Assembly (NCBI RefSeq): GCF_022637415.1
Contig: NZ_CP093340.1
Location: 2,542,001 to 2,606,000, forward strand
Reading direction: 5' to 3'
DNA from: Luteimonas sp. S4-F44
Lineage (GTDB): Bacteria; Pseudomonadota; Gammaproteobacteria; Xanthomonadales; Xanthomonadaceae
Length of the DNA stretch: 64,000 bases
Below the pieces are notes generated by a model. That model was not told the origin of the DNA and did no database searches. It saw only the letters and a list, made by a program, of their open reading frames with translations. Positions 35,501-44,538 of this stretch are shown in pieces (within the stretch, counting starts at the first letter, position 1; each line of letters begins with the position of its first letter). The translations under genes were made by a program, and so were the position numbers.

Positions 35501-36651
35501 TCGTCGATCGGTCCGGTCCCCAGGATCTCCAGCCGCACCTGCGCGCCATGCAACCGCGGCGGCCGGTAGAACGGCTGCACGTTGACCAGCGGGCCATGCA
35601 GGCGGCGCTGGCCGCCGATCAAGCCGAGGTCGCGGCGCAACTGCTCGCCACGATAGCGGCCGTGGCGTCGCCCGCGCACCAACGCGCGCGCGGTCGCCTG
35701 CACGAAGTCGGCCAGCGACGCGCCGGGCATCGCCGGCACGCGCAGCGGCAGCACGTTCATGACCATCGCCGGCACCCGCGCGCTTGCGCTGCCCAGTCGG
35801 CCCATGTACGGCACCCCGACTACCGCCTCCGCCTGCCCGGCCATGCGCCGGCAGTACTCGGCGGCCAGCGCGGTCAACACGTCCGGCCAGGGCTGTTCGA
35901 GCCGCTGCGCAAGCGCAAGCAGGCCGGCGCGCAACGCAGCATCGAGGCCGACACTCAGGCGATGACAGCCATGCGCGGCCGGCGCGAAGCCCGCGCCGAG
36001 GCCGGAGACCGCCGGCATACCGGCCAACGCCTGGCGCCAGTAGGCAGCGTCCTGACGGCATTTGTCCGACACGGCGTAGGCCGCGTCCTCGGCGATCGCG
36101 GCCTCGAGCGGCGCGAACGGCGCGCCCGCGTCGGCCCCGCCTCGCGCGGCCCCGTACAGGGCCAGCACGCGTTCGGTCAGCAGCGCCATGCCGTAGCCGT
36201 CGGTCGCCAGGTGGTGCACGCGCAGGTACCAGACGAACCGGTCGTCGCCGAGCGTGTACAGCCGCTGCAGCGCAAGCCGGTCGCGCGTCGGGTCGACCGG
36301 CGTATCGCGGTCACGCGCCATCGCCGCCCGCGCAGCGCGCTCGGGCGCGTCCGTACGCGACAGATCGACCACCTCCAATGGCGGCAGATGCTCGGGATCG
36401 ACGTCCATCCGCGGACCCTCGGCGGTATCGCGCATGCGCAGCGACAACGCCGACGCCTCGGCCGCGGCCTGCTCGGCCGCGCGCACGAACGCGTCCACGT
36501 CCAGCGCCCCGTCGATCCACAGCGCATGCGCGGTGTTGAACGCCGGGTTGTCCGGCGCCAACCGCTGCGCATACCACAGGCCCGACTGCGCCTGGGTCAA
36601 CGGCCAATCGCCGGCGACCGACGCCACGGACGCCTTCACCGCCTCGGCCAT
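32596..36651 (-). CDS. entF: Nonribosomal peptide synthetase EntF-like (C-A-T-TE)
   Basis: The 1351-residue synthetase has one module. The condensation domain carries HHLATDG at residues 146-152. The adenylation domain runs from about 480 to 960 with YTSGSTGEPKG near 648. The thiolation Ser lies in GGDSLSAVH near 1038, and the thioesterase has GWSVGG near 1172 with a C-terminal His in FRHGELTG. Reading the specificity pocket by eye gives D-V-W-H-F-S-L-V-D, the serine code of E. coli EntF. It would condense 2,3-DHB-Ser units and release the trimer. E. coli EntF has 1293 residues; much of the excess is a 35-codon palindromic insertion at residues 596-630. The start overlaps the carrier-protein stop (TGATG). 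Confidence 0.93.
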   Translation of the reverse strand: MAEAVKASVASVAGDWPLTQAQSGLWYAQRLAPDNPAFNTAHALWIDGALDVDAFVRAAEQAAAEASALSLRMRDTAEGPRMDVDPEHLPPLEVVDLSRTDAPERAARAAMARDRDTPVDPTRDRLALQRLYTLGDDRFVWYLRVHHLATDGYGMALLTERVLALYGAARGGADAGAPFAPLEAAIAEDAAYAVSDKCRQDAAYWRQALAGMPAVSGLGAGFAPAAHGCHRLSVGLDAALRAGLLALAQRLEQPWPDVLTALAAEYCRRMAGQAEAVVGVPYMGRLGSASARVPAMVMNVLPLRVPAMPGASLADFVQATARALVRGRRHGRYRGEQLRRDLGLIGGQRRLHGPLVNVQPFYRPPRLHGAQVRLEILGTGPIDDVTIGFRGDGATALELEFEANPDLYGADEIAAHAQRLQAFLAAACTADGIDDIPLATADEARRALVDFNATAHPLPDMTLAALIEAAMAATPDAPALAFGDTTLTYAELDRRTRALARALQARGLGRDDVVAVALPRSLELVVALVAVLRAGGAYLPLDLAHPDERLARILRSAQPLCVLAARDTAPRWPSDVPLFAPDDWPAFGVTGMGSEPSPASGRGLGGGERRDAPGPHPSPSAPTSPARGGGGTADVPFVSPAQPGDAAYVIYTSGSTGEPKGVVVEHRAIVNRLEWMRTHYRIDASDRILQKTPATFDVSVWEFFLPLIAGAVLDVAPPDAHRDPVALARLIRERGITTLHFVPSMLAAFLAAPDADGLAVRRVFCSGEALDADLRDRFHRSVRAELHNLYGPTEAAVDVSFWPAGADDTSRPVPIGFPVWNTQLDVLDARMRPLPPGVVGDLYLGGVQLARGYLGRADLTAERFIADPHRPGGRLYRTGDLARWRADGAVEFLGRSDHQVKLRGLRIELGEIEAAIVASGQAAQAAVIVREDRAGDRRLVGYLQPVDAGAFDAEALRTAVAAQVPDYMVPAAFVALDTWPVTANGKLDRDALPAPAFDAGAFVAPRTPTEAAVAGLFAQALGVARVGGDGDFFALGGDSLSAVHLLLSIQRRFGRDPGLGALFATPTVAGIAALLDADEATPDDGLGPTIALARGDAAPARAPLFVVHPAGGIAWCYRELARALRPRRDVHGLQSPALDLAQPLPGSIDALADDYARRVAALQPTGPLHLLGWSVGGILAQAMAVRLRALGREVGLLTLLDAYPSECWRAEPEPDAVDALRALLAIAGYDPDRHPELRSREAIVEFLRRGDSALGNLPGHVLDGVVRAVVDTNRLVRRHHHTRYDGTLLHVRAGLDHVDRPQLQSALWQAHAARVEAVELPFRHGELTGRDATAAIAPLLDARLAAFDPRP
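34762..34866. repeat. 105-bp composite palindromic element inside entF
   Basis: The element has a left hairpin (34762-34769 with 34778-34785), a central inverted pair GGGTGGGGGC (34802-34811) and GCCCCCACCC (34831-34840), and a right hairpin (34843-34851 with 34858-34866, one mismatch). Its minus-strand translation contains PSPASGRGLGGG, the hallmark of such GC-rich intergenic repeats when they are read through. It is exactly 35 codons, so the frame is kept. It sits just before the A-domain phosphate-binding loop. Confidence 0.75.
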
Positions 36652-36896
36652 CAGACGCGCTTCTGCTGCAGGTCCTGCACCACGCGCCACCAACCGGCCA
36701 GCGTGGTGTGCTCTGCCAGGTGCGAGAACTCCAGCGGCAGGCCGGACTCGCCCCACTTCATCACCAGACCGAGCACGCGCATCGAGTCCAGGCCCAGATC
36801 CATCAGATTGTCGTCATCGCCGATATCCTCGGGCGCCTCGCCCAACTGTCGGGCGATGTCGGCGCGCATGCGCGCCAAGGTCAGGGGATCGCTCAT
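36651..36896 (-). CDS. Free-standing aryl carrier protein (EntB C-terminal domain equivalent)
   Basis: The 81-residue protein is a phosphopantetheine carrier. LMDLGLDSMRVLGLVMKW holds the attachment Ser at residue 38. The sequence resembles the ArCP domain normally fused to isochorismatase in EntB. It would receive 2,3-DHB from EntE and present it to EntF. The ATG overlaps the upstream entB stop by 4 nt (ATGA) and its own stop overlaps the entF start, so all three are translationally coupled. A longer frame to 36956 overlaps entB and was not used. Confidence 0.88.
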   Translation of the reverse strand: MSDPLTLARMRADIARQLGEAPEDIGDDDNLMDLGLDSMRVLGLVMKWGESGLPLEFSHLAEHTTLAGWWRVVQDLQQKRV

Positions 36897-37528
36897 CGCA
36901 ACAGCTCCAGAATTCGGTCGGTGGTCAGCGGCACGCCGCAGGTGCGCGCAATCCAATGCAGCGCCATGTCATGGTCGGCGCGGGTGAAATCGGCGACAGC
37001 ATCAGCAGCGACGAACGTCTGGATGTCGCGCTGGAACGCCTCGGTCGCCGTCGAAAGCACGCCGATGTGCGCGTAGATCCCGGTGATCAGCACCTGGTCG
37101 CGACCGCGCGCCCGCATCAACGTCTCCAGGTTGCTGCGCTGGAACGCGCTGTAACGATGCTTGACCAGCACATGGTCGCCATCGGCCGGCGCCAGCGCAT
37201 CGACGATCGTCTCGTGCTCGGGCACCGCACGCATGCCCGGGCCCCACAGATCGGCCTGCAGCCCACGATCGCGCCGATCCTGATTGCCGCGCTGCGCGGT
37301 GTAGACCACCGGAATACCACGTCCGCGCGCATGCGCCAGCAACCGTGCCAGGTTGGCAATCGCCGGCGCGATCGGCGCGGCCTGCACCTCGTAGGCCGCC
37401 AGGAAATAGCGCTGCATGTCATGCACCAGCAACACCAGGCGATCGGCCTCGGGCTGCCACGGCCCACGCGCGGCCGGCAACTCGGCCGCCGTCGGCAACG
37501 GGTACACAGGAATCGTCGGAAGGCCCAT
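36893..37528 (-). CDS. entB: Isochorismatase (EntB without carrier domain)
   Basis: The 211-residue cysteine-hydrolase-fold enzyme starts MGLPTIPVYPLPTA like EntB/PhzD. Asp37 in LVHDMQRYF, the Lys in VKHRYSAFQRSNL and ITGIYAHIGVLSTATEAFQRD are the expected active-site segments. In place of the usual Cys the last motif has Ile-Tyr-Ala-His, as in true isochorismatases. It cleaves isochorismate to 2,3-dihydro-DHB and pyruvate. It ends where the carrier domain would begin; that domain is a separate gene here. The entE-side spacer ORF ends 2 nt before its ATG. Confidence 0.93.
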   Translation of the reverse strand: MGLPTIPVYPLPTAAELPAARGPWQPEADRLVLLVHDMQRYFLAAYEVQAAPIAPAIANLARLLAHARGRGIPVVYTAQRGNQDRRDRGLQADLWGPGMRAVPEHETIVDALAPADGDHVLVKHRYSAFQRSNLETLMRARGRDQVLITGIYAHIGVLSTATEAFQRDIQTFVAADAVADFTRADHDMALHWIARTCGVPLTTDRILELLR

Positions 37529-37530
37529 GT

Positions 37531-38036
37531 CTACTCGCTCAATCCATCTGCAGTCGTCAGTACACGCCCGACACTCGCCTCATTCGCAGACGCCAGGTGA
37601 TCTGCTTCAAAACGCAGCGCCGAACTCTCCGAAGGCACCATCGACACGTCGCCGGCAGCGGACTGATGGCCGGTGGCCGCGCCAAGCGCGCCAGGGGTGA
37701 GCCCGCTCTGCCTGCGCGGCGCAGGCCGCGCGAACGGGCGAACGCCCGGCGTGCTGCGCCGGGCCGGACCGCTCCGCAAAGCGGAGGGCGCGCGCGCCCG
37801 AGTCCGGGCAGGATGCCCTGACCGAGGGAAAAGCGGCTGCCGAGCACCAGGCCGATGCCCATCCGAAGTCGCGGAAGCGGACGGGTGACCGATGGCGCAC
37901 ACCAGAGTCAGGGCACGACGCTCTGACCGAGGGACAAGCGGCTGCCGGCCAGCAGGCCGATGCCCCACTAACGCGGCAACCGCGAACGGGCGGCCAGTAA
38001 CCACGCCAAGCGCACCATCGGTGATACGCGCCCTGA

Positions 38037-38040
<4 letters not shown>
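37531..38040 (-). CDS. Uncertain ORF filling the entE-entB gap
   Basis: A 169-codon frame starts with GTG overlapping the entE stop (GTGA) and ends with TAG two nt before the entB ATG, so it spans the gap exactly. The translation is rich in Arg, Ala, Pro and Gly with imperfect 35-residue repeats ([28 protein letters not shown]); only the last 40 residues look protein-like. I recognise no domain. It may be a real small gene, or a repeat-bearing insertion kept free of stops so that ribosomes or transcripts continue to entB. In this GC range long frames also arise by chance. Confidence 0.25.
37806..37965. repeat. Imperfect 105-bp direct repeat between entE and entB
   Basis: The block 37806-37860 recurs at 37911-37965, an offset of 105 bp. 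Both start GGGCA, share CTGACCGAGGGA and AAGCGGCTGCCG, and end with AGGCCGATGCCC. The intervening 50 bp are weakly related. Because 105 is a multiple of three, the repeat keeps frame. Confidence 0.7.
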
Positions 38041-39683
<1,643 letters not shown>

Positions 39684-39699
39684 GGCATCCTCGATCGAA

Positions 39700-40884
39700 T
39701 CAGGCAGCGCGCACGTCGTCGATGTCCAATGCATCGAGCAGCGCACGGAACTTGGCCGCGGTCTCGTCGACCTCGAGCGCCGGCTGCGAGCCGGCCACGA
39801 TACCCGCACCGGCGAACAGACGCATCGTGCGGCCCTGCACGCGCGCGCAGCGGATCGACACGTACCAGTCGCCATCGCCCTGCGCATCGGTCCAGCCCAC
39901 CGCGCCCGCGTAGAACCCGCGATCGACCGGCTCGAGTGCGCGGATCGCCGCCAGCGCGGCCTCGCGCGGCGTGCCGCAGACCGCCGGCGTGGGATGCAGC
40001 AGGCCGGCCAGCGCGGCCGAGGACAGTGATGGATCCTTCAACGTGCCGACGATCCGCGTGCCCAGGTGCCACATCGTCGCGGTCGCGTGCAGCGCCGGCG
40101 TTGGCGGCGCCTGCAGCCTGCTGCACAGCGGCGCGAGCGCGTCGACGATCGCTTCGACCACATGCCGGTGCTCGTCGTGGTCCTTGGCCGAGGCCAGCAG
40201 CGCCTGCGCGGCGCGCGCGTCCTGCGCCGGGTCGCGCGCGCGGCGCGCCGAGCCGGCCAATGGATGCGAGACCACCTCCAGGCCGCGGCGCGACATCAGC
40301 AGTTCGGGCGTGGCGCCGACCAGCCAGGCCGGTGCCTCGCCCGCGGCCACCGGCAGCGGCGCGACATAGGCGGTCACGCTGACATCGGCGCCCAGACGCG
40401 ACGCCAACGCGAGAGGATCGATCGGCGACGCCGCATCGATCCGCAGGCTGCGCGCGAGCACGACCTTGCGCAGTGGCTCGGCGGCGTCCGCCGCATGCAA
40501 GCGTTCGAGACAGCGCGCGACCGCCGTCGCATAAGCATCGGCCGCCGGTTCGGCGACCTGGCCGCACATTGGCGGCGGCCAGGTCGCGGCCACCAGGGTG
40601 TCATCCGCCGTCGCCACACGCGCAGGCTGGTACAGCGCATCGTCGCCGTGCGGGTCGAACGGCAGCGCCCCGACCAGCACGTCCGGCCCGGTGCGCGCCT
40701 GTGCGAAAAACGCCGCCACCCGGGCGCCGAGCGTCGACGTCGGCCCCGCAGGCAGCGCTGCCTGCCGGCCTTCGGCGGCGATCCGCCGCGCAGGACCGAG
40801 CAGACGGAACCAGGTCGATGCCGCAGTGGGATCGCCGTCGCCGACGATCGCTTCGGGCCCTGCCATGAACGCCGATTCGGTCAT
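39700..40884 (-). CDS. entC: Isochorismate synthase
   Basis: The 394-residue chorismate-utilising enzyme has the C-terminal signature: [67 protein letters not shown], and [27 protein letters not shown]. The PLAGSARR segment fits EntC/DhbC rather than anthranilate synthase. It converts chorismate to isochorismate using Mg2+. The ATG overlaps the exporter stop by 4 nt (ATGA), so it is the second gene of the operon. Confidence 0.94.
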   Translation of the reverse strand: MTESAFMAGPEAIVGDGDPTAASTWFRLLGPARRIAAEGRQAALPAGPTSTLGARVAAFFAQARTGPDVLVGALPFDPHGDDALYQPARVATADDTLVAATWPPPMCGQVAEPAADAYATAVARCLERLHAADAAEPLRKVVLARSLRIDAASPIDPLALASRLGADVSVTAYVAPLPVAAGEAPAWLVGATPELLMSRRGLEVVSHPLAGSARRARDPAQDARAAQALLASAKDHDEHRHVVEAIVDALAPLCSRLQAPPTPALHATATMWHLGTRIVGTLKDPSLSSAALAGLLHPTPAVCGTPREAALAAIRALEPVDRGFYAGAVGWTDAQGDGDWYVSIRCARVQGRTMRLFAGAGIVAGSQPALEVDETAAKFRALLDALDIDDVRAA

Positions 40885-42092
40885 CGCGCCGCCTCGCGCA
40901 GGTGCCACGCGGCGGCCGTGGATAGCACCAGCAGCACGACACCGATCAGCAGATACGGCGCGCTGGGCGAGACGCGGTAGAGCAGCGTGCCCAGCAGCGG
41001 GCCGACGACCATGCCGAGGCCCTGAACCGAGGCGATCGTGCCGGCGGCCGCACCCTGCTCATGCGCCTGGACCGAATCGGCCGCCAGCGCCTGGAACGAC
41101 GGAAACACGAACCCCATGCCGAAGGCCGCCACGCCATAGGCCAGCAGCAACTGCCATTGCACGGCCACCAGCGCCGACGCGGCGAACCCCAGCGCCGAAA
41201 TCAGCGCGCCGATCGCGATCCAGCGCGCCGGCGGCACCGTGCGCAATCGCATCACCAGCGCCTGGGCGCACATCAGGCCCAGGCCGACCGCAGTCAGCGA
41301 CAACCCGGCCGCGCGCGCGCCGTCGGTCGGTGACAGACCCAGCCGGTCGATCGCGAAAAATCCGACCACCACCTGCGCGATCGTCACCGAGACCATCGCC
41401 GCAAACACCGCGTAGACCGGCAGGCGCAGGCGGCGATCGGCAATCGGCATCGCCTGGCGCGGGCCCGATCGCGGCGCCGACGCGACTGGCGCTGCGGGTA
41501 GCCGCCACCACAGCACCAGCAGCGACAGCAGCGGCAGCGCCGCCGCCAGGTACAGCGCCAGCGCGATGCTGCGATAGGCGATCCAACCGGCCGCTGCCGG
41601 GCCCAGCACCATGCCGATCGCGTTCGCGCTGCCCAGCCGCGCCATGACCGCGCCGCGCGCCCCCGCCGGCACTGCGTCGGCGACCAGCGCCGCGGCAGTC
41701 GGCGGCACCGCGGCATAGAACAGTCCGACCAGCGCGCGCGTGGCGACCAGCGCAAGCACCGACAGCAGCACCGCCGGCGGATGCCGCAACGCCAGATCGA
41801 CGAACACCGCCATCGCGATGTAGACCAGGGCATAGCCGACCAGGCCTGCGAGCAGGACGCGCCGGCGTCCGATGCGATCGCTCAGCGTGCCCCAGCGGCG
41901 CGCCGCCAGCATCCACAGCACGCCGGCGGCGGTCACCGACAAGCCGGCATGCCACTCCGCCAGCCCCAGCAACCGCACGACCGGGCCGACGACAGCGACG
42001 AACGCCATCATCGCCATCGTCCCGGCGAACGCAGTGAACACAAGCGCCGACAGGCCGGGCACGCGAGGGGGCGACGCGGGAACAGCGGACAT
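40881..42092 (-). CDS. MFS exporter, probable siderophore efflux (EntS-like)
   Basis: The 403-residue protein has 12 predicted helices and the MFS loop RRWGTLSDRIGRRRVLL between helices 2 and 3, with GTIASVQGLGMVVGPLLGTLLYR late in the protein. It is the first gene of the siderophore operon and overlaps entC, which points to export of the catechol product across the inner membrane, as EntS does; the sequence itself is also compatible with a general drug-efflux pump. ATG at 42092 was chosen; the upstream frame runs through the regulatory region. A Fur-like palindrome lies about 107 nt upstream. Confidence 0.8.
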   Translation of the reverse strand: MSAVPASPPRVPGLSALVFTAFAGTMAMMAFVAVVGPVVRLLGLAEWHAGLSVTAAGVLWMLAARRWGTLSDRIGRRRVLLAGLVGYALVYIAMAVFVDLALRHPPAVLLSVLALVATRALVGLFYAAVPPTAAALVADAVPAGARGAVMARLGSANAIGMVLGPAAAGWIAYRSIALALYLAAALPLLSLLVLWWRLPAAPVASAPRSGPRQAMPIADRRLRLPVYAVFAAMVSVTIAQVVVGFFAIDRLGLSPTDGARAAGLSLTAVGLGLMCAQALVMRLRTVPPARWIAIGALISALGFAASALVAVQWQLLLAYGVAAFGMGFVFPSFQALAADSVQAHEQGAAAGTIASVQGLGMVVGPLLGTLLYRVSPSAPYLLIGVVLLVLSTAAAWHLREAAR

Positions 42093-42196
42093 GCGCAAAT
42101 CTCGATCCGCCGGCGGCGCCGGCGACAGGGCCAGGGACGACGGAACCGCCGCCCCGCGCCGACCGGCATCCCCGAAGTGGGGCGGTACGACGCTGC

Positions 42197-42219
42197 CAAA
42201 TGATACCAACTCTCATTTG
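42197..42219. promoter_or_regulatory. Fur-box-like palindrome A in the exporter/receptor divergent region
   Basis: CAAATGA (42197-42203) and TCATTTG (42213-42219) form a 7-bp inverted repeat around a 9-nt centre (TACCAACTC). The 19-bp core AATGATACCAACTCTCATT resembles Fur boxes. The whole divergent region is strikingly AT-rich compared with its surroundings. Confidence 0.6.
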
Positions 42220-42253
42220 CGAGCTGTAGCAGATCTATTGTTGAGAACCGTTC

Positions 42254-42269
42254 GCAAATAAGTATCATT
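42254..42269. promoter_or_regulatory. Fur-box-like site B upstream of the first TonB receptor
   Basis: GCAAATAAGTATCATT reads on the other strand as AATGATACTTATTTGC, close to the Fur 7-1-7 motif. It lies about 80 nt upstream of the receptor start. Confidence 0.5.
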
Positions 42270-42348
42270 CACTTTCCTGCGTGGGCGCCGGATGTCGGCA
42301 CCCACAACCTCCTGCCCTCCTCCTACACAGACGCCCTTCGGAGTTCTG

Positions 42349-44409
42349 ATGTCACGCCGTCACGCCTTCCGTCCCCTGGCCGCCCTGGTTGGGTTCGTCC
42401 TCGCGCACCCCGCCGCCGCCCAGTCCACCGCGCCGGCACCGGCGGCGACCGACTTCGATACCGTCGTGGTCACCGCGACCGGCGTGCAGCAGTGGATCCG
42501 CGACGCCCCGGCGAGCATCAGCGTGATCACGCGCGAGGAGATCGAGCGCAAACCGGTCAGCAGCCTCGGGCAGTTGCTCAGCACGATCCCGGGCGTGACT
42601 GGCGGCTACGCGCTGTCGGGCGCGCAGTCCAAGATCCGGCTGCGCGGCCTGCCCGAGCAGTACACGCTGATCCTCATCGACGGGCGCCGCCAGGGCAATT
42701 CGGCGGGTGTGAACTACCGCGACGACCTGGGCCCGCAGGATCTGAACTGGCTGTCGCCGGACATGATCGAGCGTATCGAGGTCGTGCGCGGTCCGATGTC
42801 GTCGCTGTACGGCTCCGACGCGATGGGCGGCGTGATCAACATCATCACCCGCAAGATCGCGCCCGAATGGGGCGGCACGGCGACCTACAACTACAGCCGC
42901 CCCAGCGACAACGCGCGCGGCGACATCATCCAGCTCGGCGCCCAGTTCAGCGGCCCGCTGACCGACCGTCTGGGCCTGCGCGTCGGCGCCAACCTCACTG
43001 ATCGCGATGCCGATACCGGCGCGGGCTTCGCCCGGACCCCCGGCACCAAGTCCGAGAACGCCAACGCCCTGCTCAACTGGCGCATCAACGGCGACCACAC
43101 CATCGGCCTGGAGGCCTCGCGCGGCGTGCAGCGCAACGTGGGCAGCGAGGCGGTCAGTGCCTGGGGCCTGTCGAAGCTGGTGCACACCGGCTACGTGGTC
43201 ACGCACGACGGCCGCTACGGCGATGCCTCGACCTCCAAGACCACGCTGGTCCAGAACGAGTACGAGGACGAGGGCAGCGCGGTGGGCAACCACTCCAAGG
43301 AGACCGTGCTCGACGCCGTGTTCAACACCGGCTTCGACTGGGGCATCCCGCACGCGCTCAACGTCGGCGGACAGTGGAAGCGCGAGGAACTGCAGAACCT
43401 CGACACCATCGGCACCGTGCCGGTGACCTGGACCGGCAGTGGCCGGATCAGCCCGAAAAACGAGGCCGATGCCTGGGCGCTGTTCGTCGAGGACCACCTG
43501 TCGCTGCACGAGACCCTGACGCTGACGCTGGGCCTGCGCTGGGACAACACCGAGAACTACGACGACAACCTGAGCCCGCGCGTCTATGCAGTCTGGCATC
43601 CCTCGCGCGACTGGACCGTCCGCGGCGGCGTCTCGCGCGGCTTCCGCGCCCCCAACCTCAAGCAGGGTTCGGCCGGCGCGGCGACCCAGTCGGGTGGCAA
43701 CGGCTGCCGCAGCCTCGCGCCCGAGGGCTGGACCAACGACACCACCTCGCCGACCTATCGGCCCAACGCAGACGGCACGCGCGGCTGTTACATGGCCGGC
43801 AATCCCAACCTCGAGCCGGAGACGAGTACGAACTACGAGATCGGCGCCGGCTTCGATCGTGGCGGCTGGTCGCTGGCGGCGACGTACTTCCACACCGATT
43901 TCGAGGACAAGATCGAGCAGATGCCGCTCATTGCACTGCCCGGCTTCGACAGCAGCTACGTCAACGGGTTCTGGTGGACGGTCGCGCAGAACATCCAGGA
44001 GGCGCGCACCCGCGGCCTCGAGGCCAGCATCGTCGTGCCGCTGCACGAACGCCTGCGCTGGTCCACCAATGCCACCCGGATGCTCGAGTCGAAGAACCGC
44101 ACCACCGGCGCCAGCCTGCTGGTCGTGCCCAAGCTCACGGCCAACACCTCGCTGGACTGGCGCATCGACGACGCCTGGGCGCTGTCGCTGAGCGCGCAGC
44201 ATGTCGGTGAGCAATTGATCTCGGCCACCAGCCCGACGTTCGCCAAGGCCTACACCACCTGGGACCTGGTCGGCGGCTTCGACGTCAACGCCCACCTGAC
44301 GCTGCGCGCGGGTGTGCGCAATCTCACCGACGAATCGACGCTGGAAGACGGCAGCAACTACGACGCCGGCGGCCGAACCTGGTTCGTGGGGGCCACCGCG
44401 CGTTTCTGA
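42349..44409 (+). CDS. TonB-dependent receptor, CirA/FepA-like (first copy)
   Basis: The 686-residue outer-membrane protein has a signal peptide (MSRRHAFRPLAALVGFVLAHPAAAQ), a TonB-box-like DTVVVTA, a plug domain (SISVITREEIERKPVSSLGQLL, IRLRGLPEQYTLILIDGRR, ERIEVVRGPMSSLYGSDAMGGVINIIT) and a beta-barrel ending in the C-terminal Phe (WFVGATARF). It would import ferric catecholate or related siderophores. The start at 42349 follows CGGAG at 7 nt; an in-frame upstream ATG gives no proper signal peptide. It is divergent from the biosynthetic operon with Fur-like boxes between. Confidence 0.92.
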   Translation: MSRRHAFRPLAALVGFVLAHPAAAQSTAPAPAATDFDTVVVTATGVQQWIRDAPASISVITREEIERKPVSSLGQLLSTIPGVTGGYALSGAQSKIRLRGLPEQYTLILIDGRRQGNSAGVNYRDDLGPQDLNWLSPDMIERIEVVRGPMSSLYGSDAMGGVINIITRKIAPEWGGTATYNYSRPSDNARGDIIQLGAQFSGPLTDRLGLRVGANLTDRDADTGAGFARTPGTKSENANALLNWRINGDHTIGLEASRGVQRNVGSEAVSAWGLSKLVHTGYVVTHDGRYGDASTSKTTLVQNEYEDEGSAVGNHSKETVLDAVFNTGFDWGIPHALNVGGQWKREELQNLDTIGTVPVTWTGSGRISPKNEADAWALFVEDHLSLHETLTLTLGLRWDNTENYDDNLSPRVYAVWHPSRDWTVRGGVSRGFRAPNLKQGSAGAATQSGGNGCRSLAPEGWTNDTTSPTYRPNADGTRGCYMAGNPNLEPETSTNYEIGAGFDRGGWSLAATYFHTDFEDKIEQMPLIALPGFDSSYVNGFWWTVAQNIQEARTRGLEASIVVPLHERLRWSTNATRMLESKNRTTGASLLVVPKLTANTSLDWRIDDAWALSLSAQHVGEQLISATSPTFAKAYTTWDLVGGFDVNAHLTLRAGVRNLTDESTLEDGSNYDAGGRTWFVGATARF

Positions 44410-44462
44410 GCGGCCGCAGCGTGCACGGTTCGCTGGCCGACCCGCACGACGGTCACATCACG

Positions 44463-44480
44463 ATTGAGAATCAATCTCAT
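44463..44480. promoter_or_regulatory. Fur-box-like palindrome upstream of the second TonB receptor
   Basis: ATTGAGAATCAATCTCAT contains TGAGAAT-C-AATCTCA, a 7-1-7 inverted repeat with one mismatched pair position. It lies 58 nt upstream of the ATG at 44539 in an AT-rich patch. Confidence 0.7.
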
Positions 44481-44538
44481 AAACCATAAAATAACGAGGC
44501 CTTCACGCGACTCGCCTCGCGCCGTCTCCTGAGATCCC

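Noticed and set aside
32761..36987. 1408-codon plus-strand frame opposite entF
   Set aside because: Antisense shadow of the synthetase; composition rich in Arg/His/Gln with no recognisable fold.
37673..37888. Short plus-strand frames in the entE-entB gap
   Set aside because: They run against the operon, lack ribosome binding sites, and only reflect the repeat sequence.
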